Positions 32,838 through 40,961 of a DNA stretch of 64,000 nt are shown piece after piece. The position numbers were made by a program, and so were the translations under genes. The notes under the pieces are model-generated. The model was not told the DNA's origin, ran no database searches, and saw nothing but the letters and a program-made list of their open reading frames with translations. Where the stretch lies: the NCBI GenBank assembly GCA_910584725.1, contig CAJUBE010000006.1, positions 62,001-126,000 of the forward strand, given 5' to 3'. This DNA is from an uncultured Lachnospiraceae bacterium. GTDB lineage: Bacteria > Bacillota > Clostridia > Lachnospirales > Lachnospiraceae. Each line of letters opens with the position of its first letter. Positions within the stretch are counted from its first letter, which is position 1.

Positions 32838-32881
32838 ACGGCATACGATCCTTTCTTACATGATTAAGGATAGTATGCCGT
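32838..32881 (-). promoter_or_regulatory. Hairpin enclosing the spoVAD ribosome site
   Basis: Reading minus, ACGGCATACTATCCTT (32881-32866) pairs with AAGGATCGTATGCCGT (32853-32838) with one mismatch in 16. The only purine-rich ribosome-site candidate (AAAGGA) falls in the stem. It also lies 32 bases after the pyrF stop, so an alternative role is termination of pyrF. Confidence 0.5.
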
Positions 32882-32912
32882 CTTTTCTAACAGAATATTC
32901 AAAAATGTAAAT

Positions 32913-33863
32913 TTAACAGAATACGCCTTCCCTGATATCCTCCTTCATAGCAAGCACCGCCGCCCGCGAAGCGTCGGCATAATTCTCCGATCCGTATTTC
33001 GCATACGCCTCCTGCTGATAAGCCGCTATGATGCCTCTGGAAGAATTGACGATAGCACCCAATCCGTCCTCGTTGAAAAATGGTTTCAGATCCTTTCCTT
33101 TGCCGCCCTGCGCGCCGTAACCGGGCACCAAAATGTATGACTTTGGCATGATCTGTCTCAGAATCTTTCCCATCTCGGGATAAGTTGCGCCCACCACCGC
33201 ACCGATATAGCTGTAGGTCTCGCCCATGTGATCCGCCGCCCATCCGGCAACTTTCTCAGCGACGATCTCATAGAGCGGTCTGGCCTTAGACGCATCCGTA
33301 CATCCCTCCGGCAGCATGAGACGATCCTGAAACTCGCCGCTGCTCGGGTTGGAAGTCTTTACGAGAATGAAGAGACCCTTCTTCTCCTTCTTGCAAACCT
33401 CGATAAAAGGCTTCACGCCGTCAGAACCGAGATACGGATTGACCGTGGCAAAATCTTCTTCAAAGCCGCGGCACATGGTTTCCCCGACCTGCACCTGCCC
33501 CAGATGCCCCACCGCGTATGCCTCGGAGGTGGAACCGATATCGCCGCGCTTGATGTCGCCGATCACGACAAGCCCTTTCTCCTTACAGTAAGCAACCGTC
33601 CTCTGGAAAGCCTGCACACCCTCCACACCGAACTGCTCATACATGGCGATCTGCGGTTTCACCGCCGGGACGAGATCACACACCGCATCCACGATACCCT
33701 TATTGAACAGCCAGATCGCTTCCGCCGCGCCTTTCATGGTTTCCCCGTGCTCGGCAAAAGCCTGCTTTTTGATATGCTCCGGCACAAACTTCATGGTCGG
33801 ATCAAGTCCCACCACAATGGGCGCCTCCAGTTTCTTGATCTTCTCTGTCAGTGTATTAATCAA
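32913..33863 (-). CDS. pyrF: Orotidine 5'-phosphate decarboxylase (type 2)
   Basis: 316 residues, longer than the ~230-residue type 1 enzyme and typical of the PyrF type 2 family. Converts OMP to UMP. The N-terminus IVVGLDPTMKFVP and the catalytic block VIGDIKRGDIGSTSEAYA (D-x-K-x-x-D-I) are intact, as is LVPGYGAQGGKG. The start overlaps the stop of the upstream NUDIX-like gene by four bases. No other pyr genes are adjacent. Confidence 0.95.
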   Translation of the reverse strand: MINTLTEKIKKLEAPIVVGLDPTMKFVPEHIKKQAFAEHGETMKGAAEAIWLFNKGIVDAVCDLVPAVKPQIAMYEQFGVEGVQAFQRTVAYCKEKGLVVIGDIKRGDIGSTSEAYAVGHLGQVQVGETMCRGFEEDFATVNPYLGSDGVKPFIEVCKKEKKGLFILVKTSNPSSGEFQDRLMLPEGCTDASKARPLYEIVAEKVAGWAADHMGETYSYIGAVVGATYPEMGKILRQIMPKSYILVPGYGAQGGKGKDLKPFFNEDGLGAIVNSSRGIIAAYQQEAYAKYGSENYADASRAAVLAMKEDIREGVFC

Positions 33864-34264
33864 AGCTTCTTACCCTCCAAATCCTTCAGTACATACTGGT
33901 TCTCAATATATTTCGGGAAGTCTTTCCTCTTCACCCACTCGTAGCTGCCGTAATCCTCCGACAAAACGATGTTGGCTTCCTCCTCCTCCGGGATGGAACA
34001 GATGTAAGCAATGCCCACGCAGTGGGTCTCGCCGAGAAGCTGGGACCATGTATACTCGACCTTCTCAATCTTGCCGCTGATGGACAAAAGCTCTGAGATC
34101 GCGTTCAGCATCGTCTCGTCTGGCGCCTCGCCGTGGGGCACCTCCGCGTCGATAAACTCCCAGACAAAAGGATCGGGAATGCGGTCATCCACCCATCTCT
34201 TTAAGAGAAGATAGGTATCTCCCTTTTTGATAATGCCTTTCACACGCAAGTAAGTACTCTTCAT
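33860..34264 (-). CDS. NUDIX-like protein with degenerate Nudix box
   Basis: 134 residues. The beginning (YLRVKGIIKKGDTYLLLKRWVDDRIPDPFVWEFIDAEVPHGEAP) has the beta-strand order of NUDIX hydrolases, but the box G-x5-E-x7-R-E-x-x-E-E is not kept: after GEAPDETMLNAISELL the REUxEE glutamates are missing. So hydrolysis is doubtful and a binding role is possible. It overlaps pyrF by four bases, implying coupled translation; a link to nucleotide metabolism is only inferred. Confidence 0.75.
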   Translation of the reverse strand: MKSTYLRVKGIIKKGDTYLLLKRWVDDRIPDPFVWEFIDAEVPHGEAPDETMLNAISELLSISGKIEKVEYTWSQLLGETHCVGIAYICSIPEEEEANIVLSEDYGSYEWVKRKDFPKYIENQYVLKDLEGKKL

Positions 34265-34312
34265 AATATATCTCTCCCTTCCTGAATCTTCTATAAATAA
34301 AATATTATATGG

Positions 34313-35386
34313 TTATCTTGTCTGTAAAAACTCGTACTCCCGCTTCGCTGTCTCATCATCCGGGTAGCTTCGCAGGTAGCTGTTCATCAGAGCCGCCGCC
34401 GTCTTGTAATCGCCCATATACTCATAAGTAACGATCTCATTGAATTTCAGGGTCTGCATCATATCGTTTCCCTCGATATTCATCCCCGTCTGAAACGCCT
34501 CAAGCGCACTCTGGTACTCCCCAAGCTGCATACGGCACAGCCCGAGCTGGTTGTAAATCTCCGCCTTCTTCTGATCGTACTCCGTATAGCCCGCGTAAAT
34601 GCTGGCCGCGTAATTGTAGTCCCCAAGCGCTTCGTAGGTTCTGCCCAGATAGAGCGCCGCGCCGTAATCCGTTGCGGTCTTAAGCCGCTCCAGAAAACTT
34701 CTGGCGTTCTCGTAATCTCCCATGTAATAGCAGATACGCCCCATGTCATAGTCAGAAATGGACTTCTCGTTTTCCTTCATGGCGTTTTGCAGATAAATCT
34801 GCCCCGCCTCTTTGTAGCCGTACTCCTCCAGCACCATATAAATGCGGATCATTCGGTCATAATTTTTCGGTTCCTGAGCGATTGCCGTGTCAAAATCCGC
34901 CTGCGCCGCCTCAAAATTGCCTTCCGCCAGTTTCACGCACCCTCTCAGGTAATAAGCGTTCGTCTCCTCCGGCCGCAATCCGAGAATCGCATCATAAACC
35001 TTCACCGCATCCTGCATCCGCCCATTTTTATAATATGCTGTGGCAAGATAATAATTGATGTCAAAATCCAGATTCTCCACCCTGCCGCTTCCCAGCCGCA
35101 GAGCCGCCTCCAGATACGTTATGGCAGCCTCATAATCCGTTTTCCCAAGATAGGCAAGTCCCATACCTCGATAGAGCAGACGTGTCTCCTCCCCGTTTTC
35201 CTCCGCCGTCTGAAACAGGGTCAGCGCCTTCTCATAGTCGAGGGCCGCCACAGCCTCCATGCCTTGCTTCGTGTAGTCCGGCGCAGCCTCCGCCCCGCAG
35301 CCCGCCAGAAAAGCGCACAACAAAACCGCCGCAATTCCCGCTATTCTCCTGCCTTTTCTCCTCTGTCTCTCCACTTTTATCTCCAA
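34313..35386 (-). CDS. Tetratricopeptide-repeat lipoprotein
   Basis: 357 residues. A signal peptide ends in a lipobox (LLCAFLAGC, Cys near residue 30), then about eight TPR units fill the rest, with repeated A-x3-Y/F-x-x-A-x3-Y patterns (e.g. DYEKALTLFQTAEENG, DYNYAASIYAGYTEY, EYQSALEAFQTGM). Likely on the outer face of the membrane as a scaffold. Partners are unknown. Faces downstream toward the NUDIX-like gene. Confidence 0.88.
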   Translation of the reverse strand: MEIKVERQRRKGRRIAGIAAVLLCAFLAGCGAEAAPDYTKQGMEAVAALDYEKALTLFQTAEENGEETRLLYRGMGLAYLGKTDYEAAITYLEAALRLGSGRVENLDFDINYYLATAYYKNGRMQDAVKVYDAILGLRPEETNAYYLRGCVKLAEGNFEAAQADFDTAIAQEPKNYDRMIRIYMVLEEYGYKEAGQIYLQNAMKENEKSISDYDMGRICYYMGDYENARSFLERLKTATDYGAALYLGRTYEALGDYNYAASIYAGYTEYDQKKAEIYNQLGLCRMQLGEYQSALEAFQTGMNIEGNDMMQTLKFNEIVTYEYMGDYKTAAALMNSYLRSYPDDETAKREYEFLQTR

Positions 35387-35479
35387 AGTTTATCGCACAA
35401 CTGATTTCATCTACGCTTGTTCTATTCTAACCGCACTGTCACCCGCAAGTCAAGTTCTTTACACTACACAATTACCCCT

Positions 35480-36235
35480 TTAAAGTAGGTTCCCGCACAC
35501 CAGATCCTTCATAATCCCGAAAAACTCCCGCACCAGATTATTCGGCTGAAAATAAATATTCGACCTCGCGGAAATCCCGCAGGCATCCTCAAACCCCGCA
35601 TGCCTGGCGAGCATCACGCCGCGGAACACATGAAAGTTGTTGGTGACGATCCCCACATCCTTGTCCGTGCCGCCGATGAGCGCCGCGCTGAAGGCAATAT
35701 TCTCGGAGGTGTCTGTGGACTTATCCTCCATCAAAATTCTCTCCGGCGCAATCCCGCGCCCCACCAGATAAGTATACATCCCCTCCGCCTCGCTGCACGG
35801 CTCGTTTGCCCCCTGTCCGCCGGATACCACGCAGAGCGTATCCTCGTTGGCCACCAGATAGTCGTAAGCCGCATCCAATCGGAACTTGAGCACCACACTC
35901 GGTCCGGCAGGTTTCATCTGCGCTCCCAGCACGATAATGTAATCCAGGTCCGGCCTGCCCTTATCCCTGTAATGGGCGAAGATACAGCCCTCCGCTATCA
36001 CAAAGAGAACCGCGCCAAAAGCGATCAGACCGACAATCCCCCTGCGAAGCGGCAGGGGAAGACGCCCCCACAATTCATAGCGCAGCATGACTGCCAAGCC
36101 GATAAAAAACAATCCGCCAAGAGCCCAGATCAGATAAAATCGGTTTCCCGATCTGATCCGAAATACGATAAAACAATATAAAAAGCACAAAAACGCCGCC
36201 AGAATGCACAAAACGGTCATTTTCTTTTTCCTCAT
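35480..36235 (-). CDS. YdcF/SanA family membrane protein (DUF218)
   Basis: 251 residues. Three hydrophobic segments up to residue ~95, then the DUF218 domain: DYIIVLGAQMKPAGPSVVLKFRLDAAYDYLVAN, VVSGGQGANEPCSEAEGMYTYLVGRGI, MEDKSTDTSENIAFSAAL and IVTNNFHVFRGVMLARHAGF. The family is linked to envelope and cell-wall precursor metabolism in some bacteria. Start overlaps the stop of the large EAL gene, suggesting they are co-transcribed. Confidence 0.9.
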   Translation of the reverse strand: MRKKKMTVLCILAAFLCFLYCFIVFRIRSGNRFYLIWALGGLFFIGLAVMLRYELWGRLPLPLRRGIVGLIAFGAVLFVIAEGCIFAHYRDKGRPDLDYIIVLGAQMKPAGPSVVLKFRLDAAYDYLVANEDTLCVVSGGQGANEPCSEAEGMYTYLVGRGIAPERILMEDKSTDTSENIAFSAALIGGTDKDVGIVTNNFHVFRGVMLARHAGFEDACGISARSNIYFQPNNLVREFFGIMKDLVCGNLL

Positions 36236-39147
36236 ACGATCATTTCCTCAAACACTTCCTCCGGCACGGGCTTGCAGTATCGGTAACCCTGCGCCACATA
36301 GGCGCCGATCTCCATCATCAGTTCGGTATCTCCTTCCGTCTCCACGCCCTCGCATACCACCTGCGCCTCCAGGTCTCTTGCCAGATTTACAATATTTCTC
36401 ATAATCTGCACCTGTCTTGTCCGGTTCTCGTTGTTTAACAGGAAGGAGCGATCCAGCTTGATGACCGACGCGGGTATCTGCTCGAACACGCCGAGCGACG
36501 AGTAGCCGGAGCCGAAATCGTCGATGGAAAGGTGCACGCCTTTTTCTTTTAAGATCGCCACATTCTCCTTCACCTTCTGCTGCTGCATCTCCTCCACCAC
36601 AAGCGTCTCCGTGATCTCCACTTCGATCAGATCCTTGGGCACCTGATACTTTTCCATCACGGACACGAACCGCTCCGGGAAGCCGTCCTTTACAAAGTGC
36701 GACCTTGAAAAATTGCAGGACACGGGAACCACCGCAAGTCCCTCGTCCAGCCGTCTGCGCAACATCTTGCAGACGCTCTCCATCACAAAGAAATCGATCT
36801 CCGTAATTCTGCCCGTCTGTTCATAGTACGGCACAAAGAAGCCGGGCGCGCGGATCGCGCCGTCCGCCGAGGGGTCTTTGAAGCGCACCAGCGCCTCTGC
36901 TCCCACCACGCGCTCGTCGCGGATATCCACCTTCGCCTGATAGTATGCCACGAAATCTTTCCGAAAATCCACAGAATCGAGCAGTTTCTCCCGCTCATGC
37001 TGTTCCCGCAGCTTCTTTCGCAGCTCTTCATCGTAAATGCTGATCGCATTGCTGTGGCTGTCCTTTAAGGGATCCACCGCCTGAATCGCATAGGAAAGGG
37101 CAAGCTGAATATCCGTATTGCCCTTTTCAACCGCACAGATGCCCATTGCCTGCGTCATGCGAATCCCCGCTTTCTCATGGATATGATCGGAGATTTTGTC
37201 TGCCATAGCCATCATGCGCTTTGCCAGCGACGACATATCCTTATACTGCACAAAAAGGACGAAATGACTGCCGTAGCTTCTGGCATAAAGCTCATTTTCT
37301 CCGACTTCCCCGGACATGACCTCGATGGTAAGCTCCAAAAGCCGCTGCCCAGCGTTCCATCCATAGAGCGCATTGTAACTCTTAAACTGACAGATATCCG
37401 TGTACACGATCGCGTACTTACTGTCCGCATCCGCATCCAGTATCAGGGACGCCCTGTATTTGAGATAGTTGATATTCCATATATTAAAGTCCGCATCTTT
37501 ATACATCAGTTTCTGGAGTCTCCTGCTGTTCTCCAGCATACGGTACAGCACAAAGATCGCAAGTCCCGCGGCCGCCAGCAGTACCAGAATAATAATTATG
37601 CTGTGATCCCTGATAAAACCGTCCACGCTCATTCTGGAATAAAAGTTATCCTGCAGCATGTAGTCATTGACCGACTTGTCGGTGACTTCCAGAAGCTCCT
37701 TATTCAAAATGCCGGAAAGGGGTGAGTTTTCATCATTTCGAACCGCCATGCGGATATCGTGCACATCGCTCAAAACCGTGTGAATCTCAAGCTGCCCGAA
37801 CCCAAACTGAGAGCCGAGAAGATACTCCGCCAGATACCCGTCGCACAGCGCCGCCTCCGCCTTGCCCGACTTCACCGCCTGCAGACACTCTCTAGGAGTC
37901 TCCAAAATCAAAAGCCCGGTCTGTTCCCCCGCAAAGGAAACGGAGCCCCCTTCCGAAAGATTCTCCTCTGTCACCGCCAGCGTCTGAAATTCATCCGTCC
38001 TTCCTCCGCTCTTGGTAATCAATACGCGGGGCACCTGGGCGTACGCTTTCGTCAAGACACAGCCCGTCTGCTTCATACTTCCGTCTGATTCTCCACAGTA
38101 GCCGATAATATCTATACTTCCTTCCATGAGCGCCTGCTTCGCCTCGTTCATATCACGCATTTTCACGTAAGAAAAAGTAAGCCCCGTGCTCACGGAAACT
38201 TCACCGAGCATCTGCGGCGCAAGCCCTTTGTATGCACCCTCCTCATCCTCGTAGGAGAAAGGATAGTAACCGTCCAGATAACCGACCTTCAACCCGTCGC
38301 TTTTTCGAATGTAATCCAGTTCCTCCCCTGTCAGCAGAATCGTGTGATCCAGGCGGCTGTCGTAATATTTCACCATCAGCTCGTTCTCAAGCTCCGGGCG
38401 GTTCATCTTCACGTCCGCAATACCCTGGTTCAGTTCCCGCATCAAATCATCGTTTCCGGGATATGTAATGTAATAGAAGGGCATCGGCGCAAACCGGCCG
38501 ATGACACGCTGCCCTTCCCGAATCTCCGTGAGAGAATGCACAAGCGCATCGATCTCCCCCACCGAGAGCGCCCCCTGCAGGACAGCCGTGCTCTCGTACT
38601 CCCGCACCCGGGGATTCTCAATACCATGCCCTTTCAGGTACTCCATAAACTCCTGTTTTCTGACATAAGTGCCCACCACGCCGTAGGTGATATCCTTCAT
38701 CGCGCCAAAGTCCTCATAGGCAAGCGGACTGTCCCCCTTCACGGCTATGGCGCCGAAGGTATAGCCGTTGGCGATATTCGCATATTGGTAAGCTTGCGCC
38801 CGTTCGGCGGAATACTGGGCGCTGCCAACCAGATCCACCTCTTTGTCAGCCAGCATCCGCAAAGCCTCGTCCCAGCTTTCACAGGGAACATACTCGATAT
38901 TCCAGTTTACATAATCGCAAAGATTTTCGAGATATTCCACATCCATTCCGGAAAGACTGCCGTCAGGCAGCGTCTCGTGGTAGCCGTCCATAGGGAAAAA
39001 GCTTACCCGCACCGTGCGCTTTCCGGCTCCCTGCACCACGCTCATCTTTGCGGGAAATGCAAAAGCCGCCCCCAGCATGACAATAACAAGCATCAGGGCG
39101 GTCTGCCGCATCGTCCTATTCCGTTTCCTTTTCCTTTCATTACCCAT
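36232..39147 (-). CDS. SBP-SBP-TM-GGDEF-EAL cyclic-di-GMP phosphodiesterase
   Basis: About 971 residues. Signal anchor, then two tandem extracytoplasmic solute-binding type 3 domains (about 40-270 and 275-500), one transmembrane helix (~515-535), a GGDEF domain and an EAL domain. The GGDEF site is replaced by RSYGSHF, so no cyclase activity is expected. The EAL domain keeps EALVRF, EVEITETL, IDDFGSGYSSL with KLD, and EGVETE, so it should hydrolyse c-di-GMP. Start uncertain: ATG at 39147 or a nearby GTG; the frame opens to 39225. Probably senses amino acids or similar. Confidence 0.92.
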   Translation of the reverse strand: MGNERKRKRNRTMRQTALMLVIVMLGAAFAFPAKMSVVQGAGKRTVRVSFFPMDGYHETLPDGSLSGMDVEYLENLCDYVNWNIEYVPCESWDEALRMLADKEVDLVGSAQYSAERAQAYQYANIANGYTFGAIAVKGDSPLAYEDFGAMKDITYGVVGTYVRKQEFMEYLKGHGIENPRVREYESTAVLQGALSVGEIDALVHSLTEIREGQRVIGRFAPMPFYYITYPGNDDLMRELNQGIADVKMNRPELENELMVKYYDSRLDHTILLTGEELDYIRKSDGLKVGYLDGYYPFSYEDEEGAYKGLAPQMLGEVSVSTGLTFSYVKMRDMNEAKQALMEGSIDIIGYCGESDGSMKQTGCVLTKAYAQVPRVLITKSGGRTDEFQTLAVTEENLSEGGSVSFAGEQTGLLILETPRECLQAVKSGKAEAALCDGYLAEYLLGSQFGFGQLEIHTVLSDVHDIRMAVRNDENSPLSGILNKELLEVTDKSVNDYMLQDNFYSRMSVDGFIRDHSIIIILVLLAAAGLAIFVLYRMLENSRRLQKLMYKDADFNIWNINYLKYRASLILDADADSKYAIVYTDICQFKSYNALYGWNAGQRLLELTIEVMSGEVGENELYARSYGSHFVLFVQYKDMSSLAKRMMAMADKISDHIHEKAGIRMTQAMGICAVEKGNTDIQLALSYAIQAVDPLKDSHSNAISIYDEELRKKLREQHEREKLLDSVDFRKDFVAYYQAKVDIRDERVVGAEALVRFKDPSADGAIRAPGFFVPYYEQTGRITEIDFFVMESVCKMLRRRLDEGLAVVPVSCNFSRSHFVKDGFPERFVSVMEKYQVPKDLIEVEITETLVVEEMQQQKVKENVAILKEKGVHLSIDDFGSGYSSLGVFEQIPASVIKLDRSFLLNNENRTRQVQIMRNIVNLARDLEAQVVCEGVETEGDTELMMEIGAYVAQGYRYCKPVPEEVFEEMIV

Positions 39148-39236
39148 AATCACACTACCTTCCCGTAATCCCCAAAATTTCCCAAACTCCATATATCCAG
39201 TGTAACATAGTTGTTTCCGACGCACTACCTCTTTTT

Positions 39237-40241
39237 CTACAAATATTGGTCCAGAAATTCTCCGATCCTCCCGTAGTAAATATCGGGTGCCTTATCCTGT
39301 GCCTGCGCGTGACCCGCGCCCTCCACGATGAAGAGCTCCTTCTCACAGCCCGCCGCCTCAAACAGCTCACAGGACATGTTCACATCTATCATCCTGTCCT
39401 CGTCCCCGTGGATGAAAAGTGTGGGAATGCCGCTCCCTGAAACGGCCTGTAAGGGGGAGGCGTCTTTCAGATCGTAACCGCCCCGCAATCTCAACATCAC
39501 GCACGCCGAGTCCACGAAAAGCGCGGCGGGGAGATGGAACCACTCCGTAATCTTATCTCCGAACATCTCATAGGCCGATGTGTAAGCGCTGTCCGATACC
39601 ACCGCCTTAATGTGCCCGGAGACTTCCGGTGAACCCGCCATCAAGAGCGCCGTCGCCGCACCCATGGACTGCCCGTGGAGGACGATCCGCGCCTCCGGTG
39701 ACTGTCCCAGTATATGCGCAATCCAGAGCTCGCAGTCATAGTGGTCTGTCCAGCCCATGCCGATGAAGTCTCCCTCGCTCTCCCCCTGGCATCGGAGGTC
39801 GGGCACAAGCACGGAAAAGCCCTGTTTGTGATACCAGCAGGCGAACTGATACATCTCCTCCTTCCAGCCCGTATAGCCGTGCAGGAGGAGCACCCATTTA
39901 TCCCCGGTACCTTCTTCGCTTTTTTCGTCTTTCGTCTGCGCCGGGAACTCCGCCGCCGTGAGAAGATACCCGTCCGCCGTCCGCACCTGAATCTTTCTGC
40001 GCTCTGCGCTCTCCAGCCACTCCTCCGTCTCCGTGAGAAGCTTCGTCCTGTTGTCCCGAATATCCGCCGTCTGCACCTGCTCGCTGTAGCATTTCCTTGT
40101 GATATCTTCAAAAGCGTTCAGTTTATCCATAAAAGAGGGCACAAGACAGGCGCTCACCAGAAAATAGACAAATACGGCATAAAGAGCAAAAAGCGACGCA
40201 AAAGCTGCCGCAGCGATCCGTATTCTCCTTTTCCTTCGCAT
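39237..40241 (-). CDS. Membrane-anchored alpha/beta hydrolase
   Basis: 334 residues. N-terminal signal anchor (IAAAAFASLFALYAVFVYFLVSACL), then an alpha/beta-hydrolase fold. HGYTGWKEEM is the oxyanion region, LHGQSMGAATALL holds the nucleophile Ser (G-Q-S-M-G), FIHGDEDRMID the Asp and GAGHAQA the His. Resembles clostridial YqkD/BAAT-type hydrolases. Outer face of the membrane. Substrate unknown. Confidence 0.9.
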   Translation of the reverse strand: MRRKRRIRIAAAAFASLFALYAVFVYFLVSACLVPSFMDKLNAFEDITRKCYSEQVQTADIRDNRTKLLTETEEWLESAERRKIQVRTADGYLLTAAEFPAQTKDEKSEEGTGDKWVLLLHGYTGWKEEMYQFACWYHKQGFSVLVPDLRCQGESEGDFIGMGWTDHYDCELWIAHILGQSPEARIVLHGQSMGAATALLMAGSPEVSGHIKAVVSDSAYTSAYEMFGDKITEWFHLPAALFVDSACVMLRLRGGYDLKDASPLQAVSGSGIPTLFIHGDEDRMIDVNMSCELFEAAGCEKELFIVEGAGHAQAQDKAPDIYYGRIGEFLDQYL

Positions 40242-40258
40242 CCAGCCACCCCCTTATT

Positions 40259-40933
40259 TTAATAGAACTCGATCGGTATCATACTGTAGGCGATGTCCGC
40301 GCTGTCCTGCACGCAGACCGACGTACAGTACCCCGCAATCTCCCGGTACTCCCTCATGTGATAATATTTCGCGTCCACGGTATGCCGCACCCTGACCCTT
40401 CCCGACTCCTCATCCATATGAACCACGAAATCCTGTAAGGACAGGGACATCCCCCTGCCGATGGCCTTCACGAAGCTCTCCTTCATCGTCCAGAGACGGA
40501 ACATCCTCTGTGTCTGTTCCTGCTCCTCCTCCGCCTCGTAGAGCCACGCAAGCTCCTCCTTTGCAAAGAAACGGTCAGCCACCTTGAGCCGCCCGTCCTT
40601 TACGCGCTCAATGTCGTTTCCCAACGGCTTATCCCCGATGGTACAGATGGCATAATCGCCGGAGTGAGAGAGGGAAAAGCAGATTTCAGGATAATATTTT
40701 AGGGTGGGCTTTCCCCACTCGCCAATCTCATATTCCACACTTCTTTCCTGTAAACCGTAAGCTCCCAGCGCATGATCCAACAGCAGTCCCGCCGCTAAGC
40801 TTCTGTTTTTATCCTTCTCATGCCGCAGAATTGCAATTTTCTGCTGTCTGTAAGGAGAAAGCAGTCTCAGCTTTTCCCGGAACAACACCTCGTTGTCCAG
40901 GCATCTCACATCCGCGTAATAGGTACAAATCAT
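40259..40933 (-). CDS. 4'-phosphopantetheinyl transferase (Sfp/AcpT superfamily)
   Basis: 224 residues from the ATG at 40933 with GGAGC upstream. It transfers the phosphopantetheine arm from CoA to a carrier protein. Motifs: FSLSHSGDYAICTIGDKPLGNDIERV (G-x-D-I-E) and FRLWTMKESFVKAIGRGMSLSL (W-T-x-K-E-S-x-x-K). The Sfp-type size suggests action on secondary carrier proteins; no NRPS or PKS gene is in view. It sits between a helicase and a hydrolase gene on the same strand. Confidence 0.92.
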   Translation of the reverse strand: MICTYYADVRCLDNEVLFREKLRLLSPYRQQKIAILRHEKDKNRSLAAGLLLDHALGAYGLQERSVEYEIGEWGKPTLKYYPEICFSLSHSGDYAICTIGDKPLGNDIERVKDGRLKVADRFFAKEELAWLYEAEEEQEQTQRMFRLWTMKESFVKAIGRGMSLSLQDFVVHMDEESGRVRVRHTVDAKYYHMREYREIAGYCTSVCVQDSADIAYSMIPIEFY

Positions 40934-40961
40934 AGCTGCTCCATTCCACAATTCACGTATC

